From Sphingomonas trueperi (GTDB lineage Bacteria > Pseudomonadota > Alphaproteobacteria > Sphingomonadales > Sphingomonadaceae): a stretch of DNA of 64,000 nt. The notes below the pieces were generated by a model. The model saw nothing but the letters and a program-made list of their open reading frames with translations, was not told the DNA's origin and made no database searches. The stretch lies in NCBI RefSeq assembly GCF_011927635.1, contig NZ_JAATJB010000010.1, positions 1-64,000 on the forward strand, written 5' to 3'. Shown piece by piece: positions 15,985 to 25,834 of the stretch; position 1 is the first letter of the stretch, and the number at the start of each line of letters is the position of its first letter. The translations under genes and the position numbers were made by a program.

Positions 15985-16077
15985 GCGTCGTCATCCGAAA
16001 TGCTGCCTGGGCCAACGTCGCCCTGGTCCATTATAGATGCGCAGCGGTGAAGATCCCGTTCCCCGGCTGCCCGCGTT

Positions 16078-17586
16078 TCAGCTTCGCATCGACCCCGTAT
16101 CGACGAAGCGCTGGTGCCAGGCGAGCGCCTCGCCGGGCAGCATCGGCGTCTGCTTGCCATAGCTGCCGGCCAGCGCGCGCTCGTAATAGTCGCGCAGCAT
16201 CGGCCTGTAGCTGGGATGGGCGCAGCGTTCGATCACCTGCTCGGCACGCTTGCGCGGCGCGAGCCCGCGCAGATCGGCCAGGCCCTGCTCGGTCACCACG
16301 ATCTGCACGTCCTGCGCGATGTGATCGACATGGCTGACGTGCGGCACGATCGCGGAGATCGCCCCGCCCTTGGCGGTGGAAGGCGACATGAAGATCGAGA
16401 TATAGGCGTTGCGCGCAAAGTCGCCCGATCCGCCGATGCCGTTCTGGATGCGCGAGCCCATGATATGGGTGGAATTGACGTTGCCGTACAGGTCGGCCTC
16501 GATCATCCCGTTCATTGCCAGGCAGCCTAGGCGGCGAACCACTTCGGGGTGGTTGCTGATCTCCTGCGAGCGCAGCAGGATCCGGTCGCGGAACGTATCG
16601 AGATCCTTGTTCAGCCGCTCGGCGGCGTTCGGGCTCAGCGAGAAGGCGGTGCAGCTCGCCATGCGCAACTTCCCCGCCGCCAGCAGGTCGAGCATGCCGT
16701 CCTGCAGCACTTCGGTATAGGCGGTGAGGTTTTCGAACGGCGCGGTCAGCAGCCCGGCGAGCACCGCATTGGCGATGTTGCCCACGCCCGATTGCAGCGG
16801 CAGCAGCGACGGCGGCAACCGGCCCTTGCCGACTTCATGGCGGAAGAATTCGATCAGGTGCTGCGCGATGGCGAGCGCGCTGGCGTCGGGTGCGGCGAAG
16901 GGCAGGTTGCGATCGGGGGCGTTGGTCTCGACCACCGCGATCACCTTGTGCGGATCGCAGCGGAGCGTCGGCTGGCCGATGCGCTGGTCGGGCGCGGTGA
17001 GCGGGATGGGCACGCGGTTGGGCGGCAGCGCGGTGCCGTAATAGATGTCGTGCATCCCCTCCAGCGCGGGATTCTGCCAGCTGTTGACCTCGAGGATCAC
17101 CCGCTTGGCGACATCGAGCCAGGTCTTGTTGTTGCCGACCGAGGAGGACGGGATCAGCGATCCGTCCTCGCGGATGCCGGCGACTTCGATCACCGCGACG
17201 TCGAGGGGGCCGAGAAAGCCTTCCCAGGCAAGCGGCGCGACCTGGCTGAGGTGGAGGTCGACATAATCCATCTCGCCGGCGTTGATCTTCTCGCGCGCGA
17301 TCGGATCGGAATTATAGGGCAGCCGGGCGGAAATGCCGTCGACGCGGGCGAGCGCGCCGTCGAGCTCGGGGCCGGTCGAGGCGCCGGTCCACACCTTCAG
17401 CCGCATCGGCTTGCCGGCGGCATGTTCGGCCTCGATCTGCGCGGCGAGCGCGATCGGCACCGCCTTGGGATAGCCGGAGCCGGTGAAGCCGCTCATCCCC
17501 ACCGTCATGCCGTCGGCAATGAACGAGGCGGCGTGTTCGGCGGTGGTGACCTTTGCGGCCAGTCCGGGATGGGCAATACGCGACAT
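16078..17586 (-). CDS. Acetyl-CoA hydrolase / succinate CoA-transferase family
   Basis: A 502-residue cytosolic CoA-transferase of the Ach1/SCACT group. VGMSGFTGSGYPKAVP near the N-terminus, GVGNIANAVLAGL, the catalytic-glutamate segment YTEVLQDG (about 290) and the glycine-rich GIGGSGDFARNA near 400 match succinate:acetate CoA-transferases. Such enzymes interconvert acetyl-CoA, succinyl-CoA and their acids, and can bypass succinyl-CoA synthetase. Which acid it prefers cannot be told here. It diverges from the di-iron oxygenase gene across a 247-bp intergenic region. Confidence 0.9.
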   Translation of the reverse strand: MSRIAHPGLAAKVTTAEHAASFIADGMTVGMSGFTGSGYPKAVPIALAAQIEAEHAAGKPMRLKVWTGASTGPELDGALARVDGISARLPYNSDPIAREKINAGEMDYVDLHLSQVAPLAWEGFLGPLDVAVIEVAGIREDGSLIPSSSVGNNKTWLDVAKRVILEVNSWQNPALEGMHDIYYGTALPPNRVPIPLTAPDQRIGQPTLRCDPHKVIAVVETNAPDRNLPFAAPDASALAIAQHLIEFFRHEVGKGRLPPSLLPLQSGVGNIANAVLAGLLTAPFENLTAYTEVLQDGMLDLLAAGKLRMASCTAFSLSPNAAERLNKDLDTFRDRILLRSQEISNHPEVVRRLGCLAMNGMIEADLYGNVNSTHIMGSRIQNGIGGSGDFARNAYISIFMSPSTAKGGAISAIVPHVSHVDHIAQDVQIVVTEQGLADLRGLAPRKRAEQVIERCAHPSYRPMLRDYYERALAGSYGKQTPMLPGEALAWHQRFVDTGSMRS

Positions 17587-17833
17587 GGATCCTCTCAGAG
17601 CTGCATCGTTGGCGGCGATGCAGCCCTACCGAGCCGCGTGCAATTGTTGCAATTACCTACTTGGTACGGGTGGATGCACGCGGCGCATGCGGGACGGCGA
17701 GGGCGCGCGCAGCGCGTGACGCTCGGTGACCAGGACCGATCGGCGTCTGCCAAGTGGTTGATCTACGTGAATCGATCGGAACTCCCCCCTTCGGCCGGGG
17801 GTTTAGGCGGCCAAGCAGGAGAGAGAATTCCCC

Positions 17834-18730
17834 ATGGCTACCCTCGCGCGCGATTTCGCGCCACGCCTTCGTTCGCAGTTTCTGACCGACAGCTTCCAGC
17901 GCGGCCTCGCCCACTGGAATCGGGAGCGGCTGGAGCCCGGCTTCCCGTCCGAGGACTGGCAGCGCCTGTTCGAGCGCGATGTTCGCATGGAGCGGCTGCA
18001 GGGCGCGTTCCTGGAAGAGTTGCGTGCCGAGGTGATCGACGAGGCCGCCGCGGCGCCGACCGATGGCGACGGCTTCATCGCCTGGTTCGAGGGGCTGAAG
18101 GCGACCGGTCCGGGGCAGGGTGATCCGCTCTTCCCGTGGCTCGCCGAGCAGGCCGATCGAGACCAACTCCGATGGTTCTTCGAGCAGGAGGCCGCCGGCG
18201 AGGCAGGGTTCGACGACCTGGTCGCGATGACCCAGGTCAAGCTGCCGACCCGGCCCAAGCTCGAACTCGCGCGCAATTACTGGGACGAGATGGGGCATGG
18301 CACCGAAAAGGGCATGCACGGCCCGATGCTCGACGCGCTGGTCGAGACGCTGGCGGTGACGCCGGTGATCGAGAACACCGTGTGGGAAAGCCTGTGTCTC
18401 GCCAATGCGATGACCGCGATGGCGAGCAGCCGCCGCTATGCCTGGCATTCGGTGGGCGCGCTGGGCGTGATCGAGCTGACCGCCCCGGGCCGCTCGGCGG
18501 CGACCGCCGAGGGACTTAAGCGCGTCGGGCTGAGCCCCAAGGAAGCGCGCTACTTCACGCTGCACGCGGTGCTCGACATCAAGCACAGCGAGGACTGGAA
18601 CCGCGAGGCGATCCGCCCGGCCGTGGAGGAAGATCCCCGGCGCGCAACCGCGATGGCCGAAGGCGCGCTGATCCGTCTGCGCTGCGGTGCGCGCTGCTTC
18701 GAGGCCTATCGCGAGCGTCTCTGGGGCTGA
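17834..18730 (+). CDS. Haem-oxygenase-like iron-containing redox enzyme
   Basis: A 298-residue, mainly helical protein matching the iron-containing redox enzyme family of the haem-oxygenase-like di-iron (HDO) superfamily. Likely metal ligands are spread as in that family: acidic residues in RWFFEQEAAGE, the DEMGHG segment in the middle and DIKHSEDW near the C-terminus. Members perform varied oxidations, so the substrate cannot be named. The start ATG 17834 follows GGAGAGAG. It stands alone in its unit, divergent from the CoA-transferase gene. No signal peptide is present. Confidence 0.8.
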   Translation: MATLARDFAPRLRSQFLTDSFQRGLAHWNRERLEPGFPSEDWQRLFERDVRMERLQGAFLEELRAEVIDEAAAAPTDGDGFIAWFEGLKATGPGQGDPLFPWLAEQADRDQLRWFFEQEAAGEAGFDDLVAMTQVKLPTRPKLELARNYWDEMGHGTEKGMHGPMLDALVETLAVTPVIENTVWESLCLANAMTAMASSRRYAWHSVGALGVIELTAPGRSAATAEGLKRVGLSPKEARYFTLHAVLDIKHSEDWNREAIRPAVEEDPRRATAMAEGALIRLRCGARCFEAYRERLWG

Positions 18731-18761
18731 CGCGGCCGATGGCGGTTGCTAGGCAGGCTCT

Positions 18762-19748
18762 ATGTTTCGCCTAGCCCTTGCCGCCGCGCTGATGCTCGCG
18801 CCCGCCGAAACCCCCGTGCCGCTCCATGCTGGCGGGCGGGTGACCGCCGATGGCCGCTTCGGCTGGCCGGGCGTCTATTTCGAAGGGCGGTTCAAGGGAA
18901 CGGCGGTGACGGTCTCGGTCGAGGCCGGCACCGACCATCTCGCCATCCTGATCGACGGTGTCGAGCGCGCCGTGCTCCAGAAACCGGGCCGCGTCGAGCG
19001 CCGCTTCGACGGGCTGGGCGAGGGCGAGCATGTCATCCGCGTCGAGAAGCTCACCGAGACGCAGAGCGGCTATAGCCGCATGCTCGGCATCACCACGAAC
19101 GGAACGCCGCTGTCGCCGATCGTCCGGGCGCGGCGCGTGGAGTTCATCGGCGACTCGCACAGCGTTGGCTATGGCGACACCTCGGACAGCCGCACCTGCA
19201 CGCCCGAAGCGGTGCACGACACGACCAACACCGCGCTCGCCTTCGGCCCGTTGCTCGCCAAGAAATGGGGCGCGGACTACCGGGTGATCGCTTTTTCCGG
19301 CCGCGGCGTGGTGCGCAACTATGCCGGGGGCAACCCGGGCGAGACGCTGCCGGTGCTCTATCCGCGCGCGATCCCCGGCGAGCCTGCCGCGGCTGCGCGC
19401 GACGGCTGGAAGCCGCAGCTGATCGTCCTCAACCTCGGCACCAACGATTTTTCGACCCCGGTGCATGCGGGCGAGGCGTGGAAGGACGAGGCGGCGCTGC
19501 GGGCCGACTATCGGGCGAGCTATGTCGCGTTCGTCCGCCGCTTGCAGCAGGCAAATCCGGGTGCACATTTCCTGCTGATGGGCGCCGCCAATTTCATCGC
19601 CGATGTCCGCGCGGTGGCCGCGGAGACGAAGGCCAGCGCTGTGGAAGTGCCGACGCTGGCGCTAACCGGCTGCAACTTCCACCCCTCGCTGGCGGATCAA
19701 CAGCGCATGGCGGACCTGGTCGAGGCCGCGGTGGGCAAGCCGGACTGA
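18762..19748 (+). CDS. CE2-like SGNH carbohydrate esterase
   Basis: A 328-residue probable exported esterase. After a short hydrophobic N-terminus comes a beta-sandwich domain (about 20-120), typical of CE2 acetyl-esterases. The SGNH domain then shows block I FIGDSHSVGYG (catalytic Ser), a Gly in FSGRGV, block III LNLGTNDF, and the catalytic His in CNFHPS. CE2 enzymes remove acetyl groups from plant or bacterial polysaccharides. The gene lies 31 bp after the di-iron enzyme and could share its transcript, though no functional link is evident. Confidence 0.85.
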   Translation: MFRLALAAALMLAPAETPVPLHAGGRVTADGRFGWPGVYFEGRFKGTAVTVSVEAGTDHLAILIDGVERAVLQKPGRVERRFDGLGEGEHVIRVEKLTETQSGYSRMLGITTNGTPLSPIVRARRVEFIGDSHSVGYGDTSDSRTCTPEAVHDTTNTALAFGPLLAKKWGADYRVIAFSGRGVVRNYAGGNPGETLPVLYPRAIPGEPAAAARDGWKPQLIVLNLGTNDFSTPVHAGEAWKDEAALRADYRASYVAFVRRLQQANPGAHFLLMGAANFIADVRAVAAETKASAVEVPTLALTGCNFHPSLADQQRMADLVEAAVGKPD

Positions 19749-19754
19749 ACCTCC

Positions 19755-19979
19755 TTAGCGCTGCGCGTTCTGGCAGCGCTCGGGATGCTTGCGGCACTCC
19801 TTCTCGCGCTTGCGCATCTCCCGGCCGCGGTTGCGATCGGCTTCGTCCTGGCTGGTGGTGGCCCAGTCAACTGCCTGGCCGCCGGCGCGGACCGGCAGCG
19901 TCACGACCTTGGCGGCGGTCTTCACCACGCATCCCCCCGCCAGCAGCGGCAGCACGAGCAGAACGGGGAGGATGCGCAT
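19755..19979 (-). CDS. Small lipoprotein of unknown function
   Basis: A 74-residue protein whose first 17 residues form a lipoprotein signal with lipobox LAGGC. A short hydrophobic region follows, then a strongly charged C-terminus rich in Arg, Lys and Glu with two Cys residues (ECRKHPERC). It should be lipid-anchored in the envelope. It lies 10 bp downstream of the glycerophosphodiesterase gene on the same strand and is probably cotranscribed. I do not recognise a named family. Confidence 0.75.
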   Translation of the reverse strand: MRILPVLLVLPLLAGGCVVKTAAKVVTLPVRAGGQAVDWATTSQDEADRNRGREMRKREKECRKHPERCQNAQR

Positions 19980-19989
19980 GGGATAAGCC

Positions 19990-21060
19990 TTACTTGCCGT
20001 TGGTCGTCAGGAAGCTATCCCGAGCCGGCACGCCGATGGAAGGGAAATCGGTGAAGAAGCCGTCGATGCCGGCTTTCAGGAACGCGGTGATCTCTTCGTC
20101 GAGCCGGCCATGCGCGGCCGGATCGGTGCCGACCCGATAGGCGGGCATCAGGAAGAAATTCTCGGCGCGGAAGGTCCAGGGATGGAGCTTCAGGCCTGCC
20201 GCATGCGCATCGGCGACCAGGGTCGACGGCGTGCCGTCGGTGGCGAGGATCTGGGTCAGCTCGGGACCGATGCCGGCGGCGTATTGCGCGACGGCCTTCA
20301 GCCCCTCGGGTGTCGCCATCTCCTTGTAGCTGGCATAGGCGTGATCGGCCGGGCCTTCGCTGCCGGCCATCAGCTGGATCAGCGGCACCTTGGTCATCGT
20401 GTGGAGCTGCTTGAGGTTGTTCACCTCGAACGACTGGATGAACACCGGCGCGTCGGCGCGGTCCCAGCCGGCGGCCTTGAGCTTGGCGACGAGGCGCGCC
20501 TCCAGCGGCAGGCCGATCGAGGCGAAATAGCTCGGATGCTTGGTCTCCGGATAGATGCCGATCACCCGATGCAGCCGTGCAGACTCCTTCTTGGCGAGCG
20601 CGATGATCTCGTCGAGCGTCGGGATCGTCGCCTGGCCGTCATAGGCGGTGTTTCCCGGACGGAGCTTGGGGAGGCGTTCCTTGGCGCGGAGCGTCTTGAG
20701 CTCGGCCAGGGTGAAATCCTCGGTGAACCAGCCGGTGATCGTCTGGCCATCGATCGTCTTGGTGGTCTTGCGGGCCGCGAATTCGGGATGCGCCGCGACG
20801 TCGGTCGTGTCGGTGATCGCATTCTCATGCCGCGCGACCAGCTCGCCGTCCTTGGTGGGGACGAGATCCGGCTCGATGAAATCGGCTCCGAGGTCGATCG
20901 CGCGCTGATAGGAGAGCAGGGTGTGTTCCGGCCGCTCGCCGCTGGCGCCGCGATGGCCGATCACGATGATGCGGGGCATGGGTTTCTGCATGGGCTTTCC
21001 TTGTCCGAAAGCGACGGTGGGCACCAGCAGTGCCATCGCCAACAGCATCCATCTCGTCAC
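19990..21060 (-). CDS. glpQ: Glycerophosphodiester phosphodiesterase, periplasmic
   Basis: A 356-residue GDPD-family hydrolase with a signal peptide (cleavage after AFGQ, about residue 20), so it is periplasmic. The catalytic signature VIGHRGASGERPEHTLLSY is present, as are the metal-binding acidic residues in FIEPDLVPTKDGELVARHE. It releases sn-glycerol 3-phosphate from deacylated phospholipids. The length fits GlpQ rather than the shorter cytosolic UgpQ. It is followed by the small lipoprotein gene. No glycerol-phosphate transporter is nearby. Confidence 0.92.
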   Translation of the reverse strand: MTRWMLLAMALLVPTVAFGQGKPMQKPMPRIIVIGHRGASGERPEHTLLSYQRAIDLGADFIEPDLVPTKDGELVARHENAITDTTDVAAHPEFAARKTTKTIDGQTITGWFTEDFTLAELKTLRAKERLPKLRPGNTAYDGQATIPTLDEIIALAKKESARLHRVIGIYPETKHPSYFASIGLPLEARLVAKLKAAGWDRADAPVFIQSFEVNNLKQLHTMTKVPLIQLMAGSEGPADHAYASYKEMATPEGLKAVAQYAAGIGPELTQILATDGTPSTLVADAHAAGLKLHPWTFRAENFFLMPAYRVGTDPAAHGRLDEEITAFLKAGIDGFFTDFPSIGVPARDSFLTTNGK

Positions 21061-21096
21061 GGTCGTCTCCTTCGGCTAGGCGGGTAGAAAGCGGAT

Positions 21097-22026
21097 GTGA
21101 CGGGAGCGCGACAATTGGCGGATAACGACGGCGTTCTGGCAGCCGCGGAGGCCTGGCGCGGGGCGAAGATGGCGCTGGCGACGGTGGTGACCACCTGGGG
21201 CTCCGCCCCGCGTCCGCGCGGCAGCCATCTGCTCGTCCACGAGGACGGGCGGTTCGAAGGCTCGGTCTCGGGCGGGTGCGTCGAGACCGACATCCTGCAG
21301 ACCGCCGCCGAAGTGATCGCCGGCGCGCCCGCGGTGGTGAAGGACTATGGCGTCGCCGATGCGGCGGCGTGGGAAGTGGGACTGCCCTGCGGTGGGCAGA
21401 TTGCGGTGCTGGTGCAGCCGGTCGCCGCGAACGGATTTCCGCCCGAGCTGTTCGACGCGATCCGCCAGGCGCGCGCCGAGGGCCGCCCGATCGAGGTCGG
21501 CACCGATCTCGCCACCGGGCAGAGCGCGATTCGAGCGGAGGGGTTCGTCAACCGCTATGATCCGCCACGGCGGCTGCTGATCGTCGGCGCGGTGCAGATC
21601 GCGCAGGCGTTGGCCGGGTTGGCGCGCGAGCTGGGCATCGCGACGACGGTGATCGACCCACGTGGGCGCTTCCTCACCGAGGAGCGCTTCCCCGGCGTGA
21701 CGCTCGACGATCGCTGGCCGGACGAGGCGGTGACGGCGCTCAAGCCCGATCCGGCGACGGCAGTGGTGACGCTGAGCCACGATCCCAAGATCGACGATGC
21801 CGCGCTGATCGCGGCGCTGGCGCACCCCACCGGCTATGTCGCGGCGCTCGGCTCCCGGCGCAGCCAGGCGGCGCGGCTGGAACGACTTGGCGCGGCGGGC
21901 GTCTCAGCGGAGGATCTCGCGCGGATCGAGGGGCCGGCGGGGCTTTCGATCGGGGCGATCGGTCCGTCCGAGATCGCCCTGTCCATCGCCGCCGCCATGG
22001 TAAAGACCTTCCATGCTGACTCCTGA
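21097..22026 (+). CDS. XdhC-family molybdoenzyme maturation factor
   Basis: A 309-residue XdhC/CoxI-family protein. The N-terminal XdhC domain contains TTWGSAPRPRGSHLLV and SVSGGCVE; the C-terminal Rossmann-like half contains LLIVGAVQIAQALAGLA and YVAALGSRRSQAARLERL. Family members bind and sulfurate molybdenum cofactor for xanthine dehydrogenase or aldehyde oxidoreductase-type enzymes. The start is uncertain: GTG 21097 or TTG 21115, the latter with GGAG nearby. It overlaps the next gene by 14 bp. No molybdenum hydroxylase subunits are in the window. Confidence 0.88.
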   Translation: MTGARQLADNDGVLAAAEAWRGAKMALATVVTTWGSAPRPRGSHLLVHEDGRFEGSVSGGCVETDILQTAAEVIAGAPAVVKDYGVADAAAWEVGLPCGGQIAVLVQPVAANGFPPELFDAIRQARAEGRPIEVGTDLATGQSAIRAEGFVNRYDPPRRLLIVGAVQIAQALAGLARELGIATTVIDPRGRFLTEERFPGVTLDDRWPDEAVTALKPDPATAVVTLSHDPKIDDAALIAALAHPTGYVAALGSRRSQAARLERLGAAGVSAEDLARIEGPAGLSIGAIGPSEIALSIAAAMVKTFHADS

Positions 22027-22627
22027 AAAGACCGCCCTCGTCCTGCTCGCCGCGGGCAAGTCCGAGCGCTTCGCCGACGGCGACAAGCTGACCGAGGAAT
22101 ATCTCGGCCACCCGCTGGCCTTCCATGTCGTGACCGCGCTGGAGAACATCCCGTTCCTCGCCCGGATCGCGGTGGTGTCGGACACGACGCTCGATTTCGC
22201 CGCGCGCGGGTTCCAGGTGGTGGAGAACCCCGATCCGTCGCAGGGCCAGGCGCGCTCGGTGCGCTACGGCGTGCAGGCGGCGGAGCAGGCGGGCGCGCAA
22301 GCCGTGCTGATCGCGCTGGCCGACATGCCGCGCGTCACCATCGCGCATTGCTACCGGCTGTTCGAGGCATCGGACAATGGCGCGACGTTGGTCGCTTCCA
22401 GCGACGGCGTCCAGCCGATGCCGCCCGCGCTGATCGGCCGCGATCACTTCGCCGAGCTGTGCAGCCTCGAAGGCGATGCCGGCGCGCGGACGCTGATCCT
22501 GCGCGGCCACCATGTCATCACCCGGCCCGAGGAACTGGTCGACATCGACACCCGCGAGGATCTCGAGGAACTGCGCGGGCGCGAGGCGGCCGCGGCTATT
22601 CGTGCCGCAAGGCGTCGATCGGATTGA
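22013..22627 (+). CDS. MocA-like molybdenum cofactor nucleotidyltransferase
   Basis: A 204-residue MobA/MocA-type NTP transferase. LVLLAAGKSERF near the N-terminus is the nucleotide-binding loop, followed by DKLTEEYLGHPL and the metal-binding ALADMP at about 102-107. MocA adds CMP to molybdopterin to form the MCD cofactor used by xanthine dehydrogenase-family enzymes, which matches the XdhC partner it overlaps. Its 3' end overlaps the oppositely transcribed permease gene by 32 bp. Confidence 0.85.
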   Translation: MLTPEKTALVLLAAGKSERFADGDKLTEEYLGHPLAFHVVTALENIPFLARIAVVSDTTLDFAARGFQVVENPDPSQGQARSVRYGVQAAEQAGAQAVLIALADMPRVTIAHCYRLFEASDNGATLVASSDGVQPMPPALIGRDHFAELCSLEGDAGARTLILRGHHVITRPEELVDIDTREDLEELRGREAAAAIRAARRRSD

Positions 22628-23795
22628 GCGCGGCGGCGCGGCGCGCCGGGAAGAAGCCGAACACGATGCCGATCAGCGCCGAGATCGCGAAGCTGATCAG
22701 GTTGATCGACAGGTCGAAGGTGAAGGGCAGGTCGGCCAGCTTGGCCAGGCCCCAGGAGGCGAAGAAGGCGAGGCCGACGCCGATCAGTCCGCCCAGGCAC
22801 GACAGCGCCACCGCCTCGACCAGGAACTGCAGCAGCACTTCCTTGCCGAGCGCGCCGATCGCGAGCCGGATGCCGATCTCTCGGGTACGCTCGGTGACTG
22901 ATACCAGCATGATGTTCATGATGCCGATGCCACCGACCAGCAGGCTCACCGCGGCGATGGCGGCGACGAACAGCGTCATCTGCTGCATCTGGTTGCTCAC
23001 CGTCGAGGCGAATTCGGCGCTGTCGAAGATGTCGAAATTGTCGGGCTGGTCGGGGGTCAGGTGGCGGCGCTCGCGCAGCAGGCCGACGATCGACTGCTTT
23101 ACCGCTGCGGTATCATAGCCGGGCGCCACCGCGATCTGGATCGCGAGGACATTCTGGTTGCCGACGAAGCGGCGCTGCACCGTCTTGAGCGGCAGCACCA
23201 CGGTGGAGTTGGGGTCGGTAAAGCCGGCATTGTCGCGCTTCTTGAGCACGCCCACCACCTCGCAGCTGACGGTGCCGAGGCGGAAACGCTCGCCGACCGG
23301 ATCGTCGTTGGCGAAGAGATTGGCGCGGATCGTGTCGCCGATCACGCATACCGACTTGCCGGCGCTCTGCTCGGCTTCGGTGAACCGCCGTCCGGCCGCG
23401 AACTCGAGATTCTGCGCTGTGAAATAGTCGTTGCTGGTGCCGGTGACGGACGCGTTCCAGTTCTGCGCATTACGCACCGCCAGCGCCGAGGCGGAGGCTT
23501 GCGGCGCCACCGCGCTGACCCCGCTCACCTGCTGGCGGATCGCCTGGATGTCGCCATTCTCGAACTGGGGCGGCGCATTGCCACCACCGCGCCGACCGCC
23601 GCTGGGGAAGACCGTGAGCGTGTTGTTGCCAAGCGAGCTGATCGACGCCTGCACCGAAGCGGAGACACCGTTGCCCAGCGTCACCATGGTGATGACGGCG
23701 GCGACACCGATGATGATGCCGAGCGTCGTCAGGAACGAGCGCAGGAGGTGGCGGCGGATTTCGCGCAGCGAGAGGAGTAGGGTGGTGAACAGCAT
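22596..23795 (-). CDS. MacB-type ABC transporter permease
   Basis: A 399-residue permease of the MacB/FtsX class: one N-terminal membrane helix (about 12-40), a large periplasmic domain, and three C-terminal helices with the motif GIMNIMLVSVTERTREIGIR. It is the last of four genes in an efflux operon and starts 4 bp after the ATPase stop. Here permease and ATPase are separate proteins, while E. coli MacB is one fused chain. The substrate is unknown. The 3' end overlaps mocA. Confidence 0.92.
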   Translation of the reverse strand: MLFTTLLLSLREIRRHLLRSFLTTLGIIIGVAAVITMVTLGNGVSASVQASISSLGNNTLTVFPSGGRRGGGNAPPQFENGDIQAIRQQVSGVSAVAPQASASALAVRNAQNWNASVTGTSNDYFTAQNLEFAAGRRFTEAEQSAGKSVCVIGDTIRANLFANDDPVGERFRLGTVSCEVVGVLKKRDNAGFTDPNSTVVLPLKTVQRRFVGNQNVLAIQIAVAPGYDTAAVKQSIVGLLRERRHLTPDQPDNFDIFDSAEFASTVSNQMQQMTLFVAAIAAVSLLVGGIGIMNIMLVSVTERTREIGIRLAIGALGKEVLLQFLVEAVALSCLGGLIGVGLAFFASWGLAKLADLPFTFDLSINLISFAISALIGIVFGFFPARRAAALNPIDALRHE

Positions 23796-23799
23796 CGCC

Positions 23800-24504
<705 letters not shown>

Positions 24505-24505
24505 G

Positions 24506-25834
24506 TCAGTTCTGGTCGTCCTTGGCGGGCTTGGCCGCGCCGTTCGCCTGGACGCCGACGATCACTTTCATGCCGGGCTTGAGCTGGGTGCTGGTGACGG
24601 CGGTGCGGCTGCCGTCGCTGGGGCCGGTGACGACCTCCACCTTTTGCGGTTTGCCGTCGCTGCCGACGACATAGATGGTCTGCTTGCTGCCGCGGCCGAT
24701 CGCCTTTTGCTGCTCCTCGCGGCGCGGGCCGAACTGGATTCCGCCGCCGCCGTTCTTGGCACCGGCATCCTGGGGCGTGAAGCGCAGCGCGCCGTTGGGG
24801 ATCAGCAGCGCATTGTCCAGCTTCTCGACGCCGATCGTCGCGGTCGCGGTCATCCCCGGGCGCAGCGTCAGGTCCGGATTGGCGACCGAGAGGATCGCCG
24901 CATAGGAAACGACCTGGTTGGCGGTGGTGGTGGTGCTGGTCGTGGCGCTGGTCGTTGCCGTCGAGGCGGTGAGGTTCGAGCCGAGGTCGACGCGGGTGAT
25001 CTGCGCCGGAAAGGTGCGGCCGGGAAAAGCGTCGACGGTGAAACTCGCCGGCAGCCCGACCTTGACCGAGCCGACATCCGCCTCGTCGATTGCGACCTCC
25101 AGCTTCATATGGGTCAGGTCCTGCGCGATCACGAACATGTTCGGCGTGCTGAACTGCGCGGCGACGGTCTGGCCGGCGTCGACCTGGCGGGCGAGCACCA
25201 CGCCGTTCACCGGCGAGCGGATGATCGAGCGGGTGCGCTGGGTCTGGTTCGACGACAGCGAGGCCTGGGCCGAAATGACATTGGCCTGGGCGGAGCGCAG
25301 ATTGGCGCGCGCGCGGGCGACGGCGGCACGTGCGGTATCGAGCTCGGTTTTCGCGGGCACCTTGCCGCCAGACAAGCGGTTGACTTCCTCCATGCGGCGG
25401 AGCTGCGCGGTCGCCTCGTCCAGCGTCGCCTGGGTCTGCGCGACCGCGGCCTGGTTGGCGGACAGCGTCGCGCGGCTCTGGGTGATCGCGTCGTCGAGCC
25501 GGGCGGGGTCGATGATCGCGATCGTCTGCCCCTCGGTCACCCGGTCGTTGACGTCGACCAGCACCTTGAGGACCAGTCCCGAGATTTCGGAGCCCACCGT
25601 CACCTGCCGGATCGGCGCGAGCCTACCGGTGGCGGAGACGGTCACCGCCAGCGCGCCCTTCTCGGCGGGCACGGTGATGTAATTGGGCGGCGGCTTGGGC
25701 GCGAAGCAGCGCGAGACGAGCAGCCCCAGCACCACCACGACCAGCGCGATGATGATCCAGCGCAGGTTGCGCCGCCACCAGGGGCGCGGCTTGGTGCCCA
25801 GAAAGGTGTCGAGGTCCTGCGGGTCACTGGCCAT
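24506..25834 (-). CDS. MacA-like periplasmic adaptor (HlyD family)
   Basis: A 442-residue membrane-fusion protein with a single N-terminal membrane helix (about 22-42). After it come the lipoyl/barrel segment ending in TGRLAPIRQVTVGSEISG, a coiled-coil hairpin (about 100-190), and beta-barrel domains. A Thr/Ser-rich run (STATTSATTSTTT) interrupts the barrel region. I chose ATG 25834, which overlaps the last codons of the outer-membrane gene; a longer frame exists but would overlap that gene further. It links the ABC pair to the outer-membrane channel. Confidence 0.92.
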   Translation of the reverse strand: MASDPQDLDTFLGTKPRPWWRRNLRWIIIALVVVVLGLLVSRCFAPKPPPNYITVPAEKGALAVTVSATGRLAPIRQVTVGSEISGLVLKVLVDVNDRVTEGQTIAIIDPARLDDAITQSRATLSANQAAVAQTQATLDEATAQLRRMEEVNRLSGGKVPAKTELDTARAAVARARANLRSAQANVISAQASLSSNQTQRTRSIIRSPVNGVVLARQVDAGQTVAAQFSTPNMFVIAQDLTHMKLEVAIDEADVGSVKVGLPASFTVDAFPGRTFPAQITRVDLGSNLTASTATTSATTSTTTTANQVVSYAAILSVANPDLTLRPGMTATATIGVEKLDNALLIPNGALRFTPQDAGAKNGGGGIQFGPRREEQQKAIGRGSKQTIYVVGSDGKPQKVEVVTGPSDGSRTAVTSTQLKPGMKVIVGVQANGAAKPAKDDQN

